From assembly GCA_031259875.1 (NCBI GenBank), contig JAIRKW010000090.1:1-8860 (forward strand): a stretch of DNA of 8,860 nt, read 5' to 3'. The position numbers and the translations under genes were made by a program. The stretch's first letter is position 1. The number at the start of each line of letters is the position of its first letter. Source of the stretch: Campylobacteraceae bacterium. GTDB taxonomy: Bacteria > Campylobacterota > Campylobacteria > Campylobacterales > Campylobacteraceae. Positions 1 to 7,164 of this stretch are shown here, in pieces. The notes beneath the pieces are model-generated. The model saw nothing but the letters and a program-made list of their open reading frames with translations. It did not search any database and was not told the DNA's origin.

Positions 1-783
1 ATCATAAAAATTTATAGAGTAAGTTGTAACAGCAGTGTTACTAACTTCGATTTTAACCGTATCACTTTTAACGGATATCTCTTTTTTCCCATTAACATTA
101 CTGTTTGTACTTGTAACAACTGTGTAGTAGTAAAACGTTCCTGTTTTTGAAGTTGAAGGTTTATAAGTTTGTTTTGTTCCATTTGGTATTAAAGTTCCAT
201 TCTCATTAGAGTTTACGGTATTACTGTACCATTGATAACTTAATGTTCCTTTATCATCTACAGTTGCATTTACACTAAGAGGAGCAGCAGTATCGCCTTT
301 AACATAAAAATCATTTTTTGGATGTTCTGTAATGACAGGTGTTGCGGCATCTACCGTAGTGCCCGGTGCAATAATGATAATTTCAGCAGTATCACTATTG
401 ACAGATATCTCTTTATTACTGTTTGTATTTGTAACAACTGCATAGTAGTAAGTTTTTCCTGTATTCAAAGTTGAAGGTGTATAAGTTTGTTGTACTGCAT
501 TTTGTATTGCATTTCCATTCTCATTGGAGTTTACGGTATTACTATACCATTGATAACTTATAATTCCTTTGTCCTTCACTTTTACCGTTACGTTAAGAGG
601 AGCAGCAGTATCATCTTTAATGTATAGTTTGCTTACCGGCTGAACTGTGATAACAGCTGCTGCAGTATCTACTTTACTTTCACATCCAATCAGGAAAAAA
701 CTAAAAAAGAAAGCAACTAAGAGAGAGGAGGCTTTAATCTTAATAAAATATAAAGTTTTAAAATTAGTCATTGCGGACAACAT
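1..783 (-). CDS. Ig-like repeat lipoprotein, partial (runs off left edge)
   Basis: This reading frame is open from ATG 783 to the window edge, giving 261 codons with no stop, so the C-terminus is missing. AAGGAG lies 5 nt before the ATG and supports that start; a second in-frame ATG at 771 has no such site. Residues 1-34 form a lipoprotein signal: a lysine-containing n-region, a hydrophobic stretch (about 19-32) and the lipobox L-I-G-C with Cys34 as lipidation site. Two tandem modules follow, about residues 45-150 and 151-255. They share the segment SYQWYSNTVNSNENG at residues 76 and 182 (period 106), and the K/T-x-YYY-x-VVT strand and KEIS motif. The W and Y placement resembles bacterial Ig-like folds found in surface proteins. 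After repeat 2 the sequence NTAVTTYSINFYD may begin a different domain. The role is inferred to be surface-exposed adhesion or binding; the ligand is unknown. No close family could be named. Confidence 0.78.
   Translation of the reverse strand, partial: MLSAMTNFKTLYFIKIKASSLLVAFFFSFFLIGCESKVDTAAAVITVQPVSKLYIKDDTAAPLNVTVKVKDKGIISYQWYSNTVNSNENGNAIQNAVQQTYTPSTLNTGKTYYYAVVTNTNSNKEISVNSDTAEIIIIAPGTTVDAATPVITEHPKNDFYVKGDTAAPLSVNATVDDKGTLSYQWYSNTVNSNENGTLIPNGTKQTYKPSTSKTGTFYYYTVVTSTNSNVNGKKEISVKSDTVKIEVSNTAVTTYSINFYD
196..558 (-). repeat. Tandem 318-bp coding repeat (Ig-like modules)
   Basis: Two copies of one coding module lie in the lipoprotein gene with a 318-bp offset (106 codons). The best conserved block encodes SYQWYSNTVNSNENG, at 558-514 and 240-196, and is nearly identical at DNA level. 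Flanking segments (DTAAPL upstream, TYxPST and YYYxVVT downstream) are also shared but more diverged. Confidence 0.8.
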
Positions 784-854
784 TGTAACTCCTTTTGTTT
801 AAAATATATTCACGAATGAATTAATGGAAATTGTATCGGAAATCAACTGTATAA

Positions 855-870
855 ATTATAAATATTATAC
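855..870 (-). promoter_or_regulatory. Candidate promoter -10 elements for the lipoprotein gene
   Basis: Reading the minus strand, TATAAT occurs at 869-864 and again at 860-855, in very AT-rich DNA. The first would give a leader of roughly 70 nt before ATG 783. No convincing -35 is seen, which is common for Campylobacterota sigma-70 promoters. The leader contains a small hairpin, ATTCA-TTCG-TGAAT (821-808), of unknown relevance. Confidence 0.4.
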
Positions 871-1020
871 TAAACTTTATTGTTTTAAGATTGTTATTTT
901 ATTTAGAAGGATAATGCTTAAAGTGAAATACTCAAGATATAAATATCTGCAAAGACGATAGATAACATAAGCAAGAAACGGATAGAGTGCGTATTTATTA
1001 TTTTGCTGCTTTGTATTCCA

Positions 1021-1137
1021 ATGCGGAGTGGAAATAAATATAGATACAATTTTTGGGTTTCGTATGCTCTGTGTTTATTTAATTTGCAAATTCTTTTTGC
1101 TGAATACGACAAAGCATATATCAAAAAAACCGATTAG
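1021..1137 (+). CDS. Possible 38-residue secreted peptide or gene remnant
   Basis: ATG 1021 opens a 38-codon frame ending at TAG 1137. The product has a basic N-terminus (MRSGNKYRYN), a hydrophobic core and then ILFAEYDKAYIKKTD, so it resembles a signal peptide followed by a short mature part. There is no clear ribosome binding site, and the frame is open upstream back to about 934 without a usable start. It may be the relic of the 5' end of an exported protein gene, or chance. The opposite strand carries a 68-codon frame (918-1124) that is no more convincing. Otherwise the 784-1165 spacer holds only the promoter and terminator listed. Confidence 0.15.
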   Translation: MRSGNKYRYNFWVSYALCLFNLQILFAEYDKAYIKKTD

Positions 1138-1160
1138 GACATGCCTTAGCATGCCCTATA
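1123..1160 (-). terminator. Rho-independent terminator of the TonB-dependent receptor gene
   Basis: Just after the receptor stop codon the minus strand has TAGGGCATGC-TAAG-GCATGTCCTA, a 10-bp stem (one G-T pair) with a 4-nt loop at 1158-1135. A short outer GAT/ATC pairing can extend the stem across a 3-nt bulge. It is followed by GG and seven T residues (1129-1123), a standard intrinsic-terminator arrangement. Confidence 0.65.
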
Positions 1161-1165
1161 AATCA

Positions 1166-3470
1166 TTAAAAATATCCAGTAACACCAAGCCAAAAGTTTC
1201 TTGATTTTGCTTTTAGATTGTAATCGTCCGTATACGACACATCATATCCGCCGCTGCCATTTGGAGTAAATACAGTGTTGTAGGATGTGAAATCTTTATC
1301 AAGCAGATTGTTTATCCTTGCATGAAATACTATATTTTCATTTGCTTTATATGAAGCTCCGAGATTTAGCACCTCATATCCTTTCCAGTATAAAAGAGTG
1401 TCTCCATCAACTCCGCGATACCTTTTATCTTCTATCTCAAGAGCTAAGTTTGTACTAAAAGAGGGCGTTACATCCCAATCAAGCATAACATTTCCTTTAT
1501 GTTTTGCGCTTGAAGTAAGAGGTCTGCCTTTTTCGCTTCCGCTTGTCTGTTCAGAGTCAATATATGTATAGTTCACCCTCATGGATAATTGCGGCATAAA
1601 AACGATTTTTCCTGCCACTTCAAAGCCTTTTACCTCTGCTTCAGAGACATTTTGTTTTCTTGTAAGACCATTGTTGCTTCCCAAAACTTCAGCCCAAGCT
1701 TCACCGATATCAACGCAGTCTGTCGTAACGGCTGGTGTACAAATCTTTAATGTATCGCTGTTGACAATTTTATCTTTAAATTTATTTATAAAAAATGTGA
1801 AGTTAAAACTGTGTCCTTTGTCATTCTTATAGTATGCAGCGATTTCACTGTTTACGCTTCTTTCCGGTTTTAAGTCCGGATTTCCTATCCAAGGACTTGT
1901 TCCTTGTCCGCCAAATCCTGTGATACCATACTGCAAATCCGTCGCTTTAGGAGTTTTGTATCCTGTTGATACGCCGCCTTTAAATGCCCAATTTTCAGAC
2001 ATTTCATAGTTAACATATATCCTTGGGCTTATATGCGAGCCAAAATTGTCATGCTTGTCATACCTTGCCCCGCCTGTAAACGATAGAGTATCGGTTAAAA
2101 AGAAAGTATCTTCGGCAAAAAGTGCAAACTGCTTAAATGAAAATTTATCATCCTGCGTATAGGAGCCGTCCTTATCCAATCTATATATACCATCTTTTAA
2201 CGAAGCGTCTATAAATTGACCTCCAAGAACTATATAGTTTGATTCTAAAGGTATTTCGCTCGTATGGTCAAATATAGTCTGACTTGACTCAAGCACTCTT
2301 GTCGGACGCGGCAAAAAGGCATTAAGTTCGGCTGTTTGAGCAGCATCCAGTTTTGTCCTGTCTCCGCCGGACGCATCCCATAAATCTTGAAGCCTTTTTC
2401 TCTCTTCAGCTGAAAATGGCAGTGAACGGCCATAATTATTTGTAGCAATCTGAGAGATACTGGTCTTTGTTGTTACTGTTTCCCATTTGCCCGTGTGGCT
2501 GAGTCCGTATTGTTCTCTCTCAAGACGCTGGTCTGCAGCATATCCGACTCTTGGAGCAACTTTACCGCCGGAAGCACGCCAGATAGATGTTAAAGAGTCC
2601 AATGTGCCTACTTGAGACTCCGTATTATCATACTTTTGTTTTGAAATATCATAATCAAACACAAACTCATGATTTTCCTGCGGTGAAAATGTAAGGCTTG
2701 TTCCTATCTCCCAATTTGTATTGGCAACAGTACGTCCGCCGCTGCCAAAGCCCAGCGTCCTCTCATGCGCAACGCCGCTTGGGTCTATCGCAGGTTCATA
2801 TTTTGGATTTGAAGCTTCTCTTTTGTAAATGCTTCCCCTAAGAGCAATGCCAAGCTTATCTTTAATGATAGGACCCATAATGTTAAAATCTGCTGTTCTG
2901 TCATCGCCAAAATCAGAATTTCCCTCTAATGTCAAAGAGCTGCTCACTGAACCGCTCCATTCGGAAGTAATCTTCTTTGTGATGATATTTATCACTCCGC
3001 CTATCGCATCAGAACCGTAAAGTGTTGACATCGGTCCTCGTATAACCTCTATCCTCTCTACAGCAGTAACAGGCGGCAAATGGTTGTAATGAGACCCAAC
3101 GTAAACATTGTTTTGATACAAATCGCCTACATTGTTTTGGCGTCTCCCGTTTATCAATAAAAGCGTATAATCCGAACCCATACCTCTTATGCTGATAGTC
3201 CCCTCCCCGCCTTTATCTCTTGTCTCTCCGATATCCACGCCCTCTATATCTTTAACCGCATCAAGCAGTGTAATGTATTGCTTTTTTGCAAGCTCTTCAG
3301 CTGTAATAACAGAAATACTAGCAGGTGCTTCTACAATTTTTTGCTCATGTCCGGAAGCACTTACAACCTTTATCTCACTCAGTTCGACTGCTTCATTTGT
3401 CTGGGCAGACAGTGAAGTGAAACAAACTAAAGCAGCCACAGTGCTGCAAAGTACTCTCTCTCTCTCTCAT
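1166..3470 (-). CDS. TonB-dependent siderophore-type receptor, start out of frame (probably phase-OFF)
   Basis: This is an outer-membrane gated channel that imports ferric-siderophore-type ligands using TonB energy. From GTG 3439 to the stop at 1166 the frame is intact (757 codons). The plug domain spans about residues 37-155, with SISVITAEEL, the SIRGMG motif, LLINGRRQ, and VERIEVIRGPMSTLYGSDAIGGVINIITKK. A 22-strand-type barrel follows and ends in NFWLGVTGYF with the usual C-terminal Phe. ELSEIKVVSA (19-28) is a likely TonB box. GTG 3439 has no ribosome binding site and leaves a truncated signal peptide. The proper start is ATG 3470, 5 nt after AGGAG, but it is +1 out of frame because of the GA tract at 3468-3454 and would stop at TGA 3395 after 25 residues. 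One extra GA unit gives 768 residues beginning MRERERVLCSTVAALVCFTS with cleavage after SLSA. The CirA/FepA/IrgA-like group is likely; the ligand is unknown. Expression appears slippage-controlled, and probably Fur-controlled. Confidence 0.92.
3454..3468 (-). repeat. (GA)7.5 simple-sequence repeat, contingency tract in signal-peptide region
   Basis: Fifteen bases of alternating G and A on the minus strand (CT on plus) begin at the G of ATG 3470. The distance from this ATG to the in-frame GTG 3439 is 31 nt, one base over a multiple of three. Gain of one unit (+2) or loss of two (-4) puts the ATG in frame with the receptor. The upstream stop in the receptor frame is TGA 3469-3467, which overlaps the ATG. 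Comparable CT tracts in the signal-sequence region of Helicobacter pylori outer-membrane protein genes (oipA, sabA, babB) are known to switch expression. Confidence 0.8.
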
Positions 3471-3475
3471 TTTAG

Positions 3476-3480
3476 CTCCT
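3476..3480 (-). promoter_or_regulatory. Ribosome binding site AGGAG deciding the receptor start
   Basis: AGGAG at 3480-3476 lies 5 nt (CTAAA) before ATG 3470. It is the only good ribosome binding site near the start of the receptor gene, and places initiation upstream of the GA tract rather than at GTG 3439. Confidence 0.75.
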
Positions 3481-3487
3481 TAACATA

Positions 3488-3510
3488 AATAATAATAATT
3501 ATTATTGATT
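3488..3510 (-). promoter_or_regulatory. Fur-box-like palindrome upstream of the receptor
   Basis: AATAATAATTATTATT at 3491-3506 is a perfect 16-bp palindrome with partial extension on both sides. It matches the AT-rich, triplet-patterned form of Fur operators (GATAATGATAATCATTATC type). It lies 21-36 nt upstream of the receptor ATG, where a bound repressor would cover the promoter or transcription start. Control of a siderophore-type receptor by Fur is expected. Pure AT composition means a chance palindrome cannot be excluded. Confidence 0.5.
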
Positions 3511-3636
3511 TAAGAGCGAATAATATGCAAAAAAGACTTAAAGTAATATAAAAAAATATATGACAAACTTTAAATCTTATGCTTGACATTGGAATACTGA
3601 TAGTGTAAGTGCTTAAAGTTTTAGTAAGCCTTTAAG

Positions 3637-3690
3637 ACGCACATAGGGAAAGTTTTGGGCAAAGAGTTTATACAAAAAGTCGTAAACGGC
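3637..3690 (+). pseudogene. Fragment of a second metallophosphoesterase gene
   Basis: These 54 bases translate on the plus strand to THIGKVLGKEFIQKVVNG. The intact metallophosphoesterase has AHIGKVLGKEFMQEVVNG (encoded at 5351-5298, minus strand), so 15 of 18 residues match. At DNA level there are also at least five synonymous third-base differences (CAC/CAT, GGG/GGA, AAA/AAG, TTG/TTA, GGC/GGT). No start or rest of gene is present and the frame soon ends. It is a relic of a homologous gene, lying inverted relative to the adjacent psd fragment. Confidence 0.7.
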
Positions 3691-3699
3691 GATACTGCA

Positions 3700-3863
3700 T
3701 TCCCACTTTTTGGTATTTGTCACGATATTTTAATCAAGCAAGACATTTAAAGCGCTTGCAAATATAAGCCAAAAATATGATTTTGATGTTACTCTGCTCT
3801 TTCATTTTCATTGAAAAGTTCCGCTTTTTTACACAGGCGGAATAAAGTGCTTTTGAAACTCTC
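3700..3863 (-). pseudogene. Degenerate psd fragment, partial second copy
   Basis: This stretch aligns with the internal part of the intact psd gene at about 4052-4278 (residues roughly 141-215). Strong blocks include the coding for CKKAELFxENER and for the SKSHFWLIFVGALNV segment. Deletions break the frame: about 13 nt are lost after the ENER block, some 30 nt near the N-terminal side and about 20 nt near the other end. No catalytic residue is covered. A 6-bp hairpin (TTCCGC/GCGGAA, 3819-3842), absent from the parent gene, arose inside it and could weakly end psd transcription. It is adjacent to a metallophosphoesterase fragment in the other orientation. Confidence 0.75.
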
Positions 3864-3882
3864 GCTTTTCATAATTGTATTA

Positions 3883-4698
3883 TTACTTTTTAACGGCAAT
3901 AATCTCTTGTGTGAATTTCACTTTTTCACCTCTTTTGACAAGTGATTTAAACATCTTTTTTTCACCTAAAAATACAATAGTTGAACCCATTTCAAAAAAG
4001 CCCATCTCTTCGCCTTGAAAGAGATTCAAGTTGTCATATGAACAGTAGTAATTCCTGTTTTTTTTAGCGTTTGTCGCAATATTTTCATCAAATAAAAAAC
4101 GTATTTTACCGACATTTAAAGCGCCTACAAATATAAGCCAAAAATGTGATTTTGATGTTGTCTCACACTCTAAAACAACTCTTTCATTTTCGCTGAAAAG
4201 TTCTGCTTTTTTACACAGCCATTTTAAATTGACAGGATAAAGCGCGCCTGATATATGCGTCGCTTTTAAAACTCTCATATCGCATGGCGCATGATAATGA
4301 TGATAATCAGACGGAGAGAGGTAAAAATTGACAAAAAGACCATCCTGCAGTCTCTCTTTGTCCTTTTTTAGCGTATAAGCGCCCAAAAGTGAATTGATTG
4401 AGTATGAAAAACCTTTTATTTGCAAAGCCCTAAGGGCATTTGTATCTATTGTACCAAGTTCCGTTATCAAAGCGTCGCACGGAGAGATGAGCAGATTTTC
4501 ACTTTTTTCAAACTCTCTTTTTTTGACCAAATTTCTTGTAAAAAGTTTGCCTAAACTTTCATAATACTCCGCTTCTTTAAATTCGCTCATATCAATTTTG
4601 AAGAGTTTAATATAAGTTTTATTGATAAAAGTCTGTATTTTTTTTGGAAAACGAATGGCAGCAAATACACCAAAAACTCTTGAAATAATATTTGTCAT
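3883..4698 (-). CDS. psd: Phosphatidylserine decarboxylase proenzyme
   Basis: The enzyme decarboxylates phosphatidylserine to phosphatidylethanolamine, the last step of the main bacterial PE route, at the inner membrane. The 271-residue product has the family hallmarks: SPCDALI (72-78, Asp75 of the self-cleavage triad), FYLSPSDYHHYHAPCD (125-140, with the conserved histidine pair H133 and H136), and MGST at 237-240, the form here of the LGST cleavage site. Cleavage between Gly238 and Ser239 would give a large beta chain and a small alpha chain with a Ser239-derived pyruvoyl group. The length suits the short bacterial type. AAAAGGA, within the end of the upstream gene, lies 8 nt before ATG 4698, and the gap to that gene's stop is 5 nt. 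The two genes are therefore surely one operon and perhaps translationally coupled. Confidence 0.95.
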   Translation of the reverse strand: MTNIISRVFGVFAAIRFPKKIQTFINKTYIKLFKIDMSEFKEAEYYESLGKLFTRNLVKKREFEKSENLLISPCDALITELGTIDTNALRALQIKGFSYSINSLLGAYTLKKDKERLQDGLFVNFYLSPSDYHHYHAPCDMRVLKATHISGALYPVNLKWLCKKAELFSENERVVLECETTSKSHFWLIFVGALNVGKIRFLFDENIATNAKKNRNYYCSYDNLNLFQGEEMGFFEMGSTIVFLGEKKMFKSLVKRGEKVKFTQEIIAVKK

Positions 4699-4703
4699 AA
4701 AAT

Positions 4704-5819
4704 TTATCCTTTTAATTCTAATTTTACAATTTCAGAAGGCGCCAATATTCTCAAAGGCGGCCCCCAATAACCAACTCCAGAACTTACAAAAACCTGTGTA
4801 ACCAAACTATGTCTATAAAGTCCGTATAGATACGGCTGGTCTAAAAGCACCAAAAGCCCGAATGGAAATATTTGTCCGCCGTGCGTATGTCCGCTTATTA
4901 TCAAATCTACCTTGTCTTCATCTGTTATCCTATCAACAACTTTTGGCTGATGTGATAAAAGCAGTGTCGGAAGGTTTTTGTCTCTGCCGCTTAAAGCTTT
5001 TTTGATATCAGGCTTAAAAATACCAAATCTCTCACCTCTGATATCATTAATACCTGCTAAGTTTATGCGTCCGTCAATGACAACATTTTCATTGTCTAAT
5101 ACTCTTATGCCAAAACTTTTTATAAGCTCTACAACACCTGCAACATTATCAAAATATTCGTGATTGCCAAGCACATAATAAACACCATATCTGCTTCTTA
5201 ACTCTTTCAGAGGTTCAAGCTTCTCTTTGGCATATTTTGGGGACATATCCACCAAATCCCCCGTAATAACAACTATATCAGCATCCAACTCATTTGCACC
5301 GTTTACGACCTCTTGCATAAACTCTTTGCCTAAAACCTTTCCTATATGCGCGTCCGTTATATGCGCTACACTCAAAGACGAATTAAAAGAATCTATCTTT
5401 ACCGCTGCTTTGCGTCTGATTGGCTTACTAAAACCGCCCGCTAAACCTTTAAGCACCCACGAAAAAGCCGCTATCAGTATCGTGATGTCAAGTATAAATT
5501 TCAAAGCTTGTCTGCGCTCTTTGCAAAATGGTATAATAAAAAGCGGCACACGCAGGATAAAATACAAAAGCGAAAAGAAAAACAGTATAAATGAGATGCC
5601 TACAAGAGCTGCGGTAAACTGCAGCATAAATATATCGTCCCCGCCGCGTCTAAATGACGTGAAATAATACACCTCCAAAATTGTAACTATAAGCAGTATA
5701 ACAGCTGTAACAACACATCCTCTTGTTTTCAAAAACTCAATTCTGCAAAAAAGGCATACAAAGCTAAAAAGATTTATGGCAAACATCACCAATGACGCCA
5801 TAATGCTAAAAGTAAGCAA
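4704..5819 (-). CDS. Membrane-anchored metallophosphoesterase (YkuE/YaeI-like)
   Basis: A calcineurin-like, two-metal phosphoesterase. I take TTG 5819 as start (371 residues), because GGAGG (5829-5825) lies 5 nt before it; the upstream in-frame TTG 5831 overlaps that site, and ATG 5801 is also possible. About four hydrophobic helices occupy residues 2-125, followed by the catalytic domain. Metal and catalytic motifs are all present: DAH (156-158), GDLVD (187-191), GNHE (218-221), LLLSHQP with His290, and GHTHGG (310-315). Membrane-bound relatives include E. coli YaeI and B. subtilis YkuE, which act on phospholipid or related substrates; chlamydial LpxG (UDP-diacylglucosamine hydrolase) is a distant relative. 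Position just upstream of psd supports a role in envelope lipid turnover, but the substrate cannot be read from sequence. A possible -10 (TAAAAT, 5853-5848) lies upstream. Confidence 0.9.
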   Translation of the reverse strand: MLTFSIMASLVMFAINLFSFVCLFCRIEFLKTRGCVVTAVILLIVTILEVYYFTSFRRGGDDIFMLQFTAALVGISFILFFFSLLYFILRVPLFIIPFCKERRQALKFILDITILIAAFSWVLKGLAGGFSKPIRRKAAVKIDSFNSSLSVAHITDAHIGKVLGKEFMQEVVNGANELDADIVVITGDLVDMSPKYAKEKLEPLKELRSRYGVYYVLGNHEYFDNVAGVVELIKSFGIRVLDNENVVIDGRINLAGINDIRGERFGIFKPDIKKALSGRDKNLPTLLLSHQPKVVDRITDEDKVDLIISGHTHGGQIFPFGLLVLLDQPYLYGLYRHSLVTQVFVSSGVGYWGPPLRILAPSEIVKLELKG

Positions 5820-5822
5820 AAT

Positions 5823-5829
5823 CTCCTCC
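5823..5829 (-). promoter_or_regulatory. Strong ribosome binding site GGAGGAG for the metallophosphoesterase
   Basis: GGAGGAG on the minus strand precedes TTG 5819 (5 nt from the GGAGG core) and lies inside the longest open frame, which begins at TTG 5831. A ribosome binding site cannot sit inside its own coding start, so it argues for the shorter 371-residue product. Confidence 0.6.
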
Positions 5830-5895
5830 AAATTAAATCATAAACGGATTTTACAAAAATAGCTCTAAATAGCAGGTAAAAATATAGAATTATTT

Positions 5896-5904
5896 TGTTA
5901 TAAT
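5896..5904 (+). promoter_or_regulatory. Extended -10 promoter for the DUF2157 operon
   Basis: TGTTATAAT is an exact TG-n-TATAAT extended -10 element, preceded by T-rich DNA as usual for Campylobacterota sigma-70 promoters. Transcription would begin near 5911, giving a leader of about 20 nt before ATG 5932. It lies in the 112-bp gap between the divergent metallophosphoesterase gene and this operon. Confidence 0.65.
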
Positions 5905-5931
5905 TTTGCAAAAAAACAGTAAAGAAGTTAT

Positions 5932-7164
5932 ATGAAAACGCCAATCGCATGGCTCGAAAATGAACTGCCTTTATGGGTAAAAGATTCGCTCATTACACAA
6001 GAAAATGCCGATACTCTTTTAAGTAAATATAAAAACTCCAATGTCTCTGTCACAATATCTGCCGCTCTTATTATATTCGGCTCGGCTTTAGTAGGACTTG
6101 GCATTATATCTTTGTTCGCTTACAACTGGGAATTTTTATCAAGACCATTTAAAGCCGTATTGGCCGTTATATTACTGCTTTTGGCACAATGTTTCGCACT
6201 TTGGGTTAAACGGCATAAAGAGGCAAATCTAGGATACAGCGAAGCGGCAAGTTTGACCCTGTTTTTAGCCTTTATCTGTTCGCTTGCCATAATATCCCAA
6301 ACATACAATATGGGCGGTGATATCATGGACTTCTTGAGAATATCTGCGATTTTCAGCATTCCTATTGTCTATTTTTTTAATTCAAGAAGCGTTGCATTTT
6401 TACTGTTTGGCATAATAATATACATTATTATTGAAAGCAAATATGACTTTACGGCTTGGCTGCTTCTAAGTTCATGGCTTCCTTGGTATATTTTACACCT
6501 GAAAAACCACCGTTACGCCAACTCTTCTATTTTTTTAAATCTCATCTTTTTTGCAGGTGTTTTGATAATCTCTATTATATTTTGCAACGAATCACGCCAA
6601 ATACTGCTTGCAATACTTTTAACACTATCTTCCTTTTGGATGCTTGGAATTTTGCTTTACAATGAACAAGAGAGGTTTTACAGGCGTATTTTTGAAATGC
6701 TTTCAAAAACAGGAATATTGATATTTTTAATCTTTTTTTGTTACCCCTCTTCTACTTTGGAATTTAGCAATGATATAAGCAATGTCAGACTTGTATATTG
6801 GCTGTTATTTGCGGCACTTTTTACTGTTTTTTGTTACTTAAAAAAAGAGCGGCTTTTTGAACTTTTACTGCCGCTCTCACCTTTGCTTTTTTATCTCTTG
6901 ACAACAAATGAAAATATAGACATATCAATAACCTTGAGCCTTTTTGTTGCGACAGGCGCATTTGCGATGATATACGGCGGTGCGAAGAAAGCTGATATAA
7001 TGCTCACCAATCAGGGACTTATAGTTATCTCAATTCTTATGCTAATATACTTTTTCAATTCCAACTTCAGCATTTTAGCTAAAGGTTTCGCGTTCATTTT
7101 AACAGGCACACTATTTATCGGTGCAAATATATTCTTAAGACGATACTTAAAGGATAAAAAATGA
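5932..7164 (+). CDS. DUF2157 polytopic inner-membrane protein
   Basis: The 410-residue protein starts with a soluble segment (1-38, with the LITQENADTLLSKY pattern typical of the family's N-terminus). About 13-14 hydrophobic helices follow, near 41-62, 72-92, 107-123, 136-149, 153-167, 174-190, 199-217, 222-243, 259-275, 286-302, 309-323, 331-349, 361-377 and 382-402. The stretch with SALVGLGIISLFAYNWEFL and SQTYNMGGD is characteristic of DUF2157. No enzymatic motif is seen, and the biochemical function of the family is unknown. ATG 5932 has only a weak AAAGAAG site. Its stop TGA overlaps the ATG of the next gene (ATGA at 7161-7164), so the two are co-translated. Pairing with a GDYXXLXY protein is the usual context for this family, which supports both calls and suggests a shared membrane complex. 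Confidence 0.88.
   Translation: MKTPIAWLENELPLWVKDSLITQENADTLLSKYKNSNVSVTISAALIIFGSALVGLGIISLFAYNWEFLSRPFKAVLAVILLLLAQCFALWVKRHKEANLGYSEAASLTLFLAFICSLAIISQTYNMGGDIMDFLRISAIFSIPIVYFFNSRSVAFLLFGIIIYIIIESKYDFTAWLLLSSWLPWYILHLKNHRYANSSIFLNLIFFAGVLIISIIFCNESRQILLAILLTLSSFWMLGILLYNEQERFYRRIFEMLSKTGILIFLIFFCYPSSTLEFSNDISNVRLVYWLLFAALFTVFCYLKKERLFELLLPLSPLLFYLLTTNENIDISITLSLFVATGAFAMIYGGAKKADIMLTNQGLIVISILMLIYFFNSNFSILAKGFAFILTGTLFIGANIFLRRYLKDKK

Noticed and set aside
918..1124. 68-codon minus-strand ORF
   Set aside because: It lacks a ribosome binding site and recognisable domains, and lies downstream of the receptor terminator in AT-rich DNA. Treated as chance.
1166..3439. GTG 3439 as the true start of the receptor
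   Set aside because: It has no ribosome binding site and would remove the basic n-region of the signal peptide. The AGGAG-ATG at 3470 fits far better once one repeat unit is added.
5227..5667. 146-codon plus-strand ORF opposite the metallophosphoesterase
   Set aside because: It is an antisense shadow of a strongly conserved gene whose motifs are all intact on the minus strand. The same applies to the plus-strand ORFs opposite the receptor.
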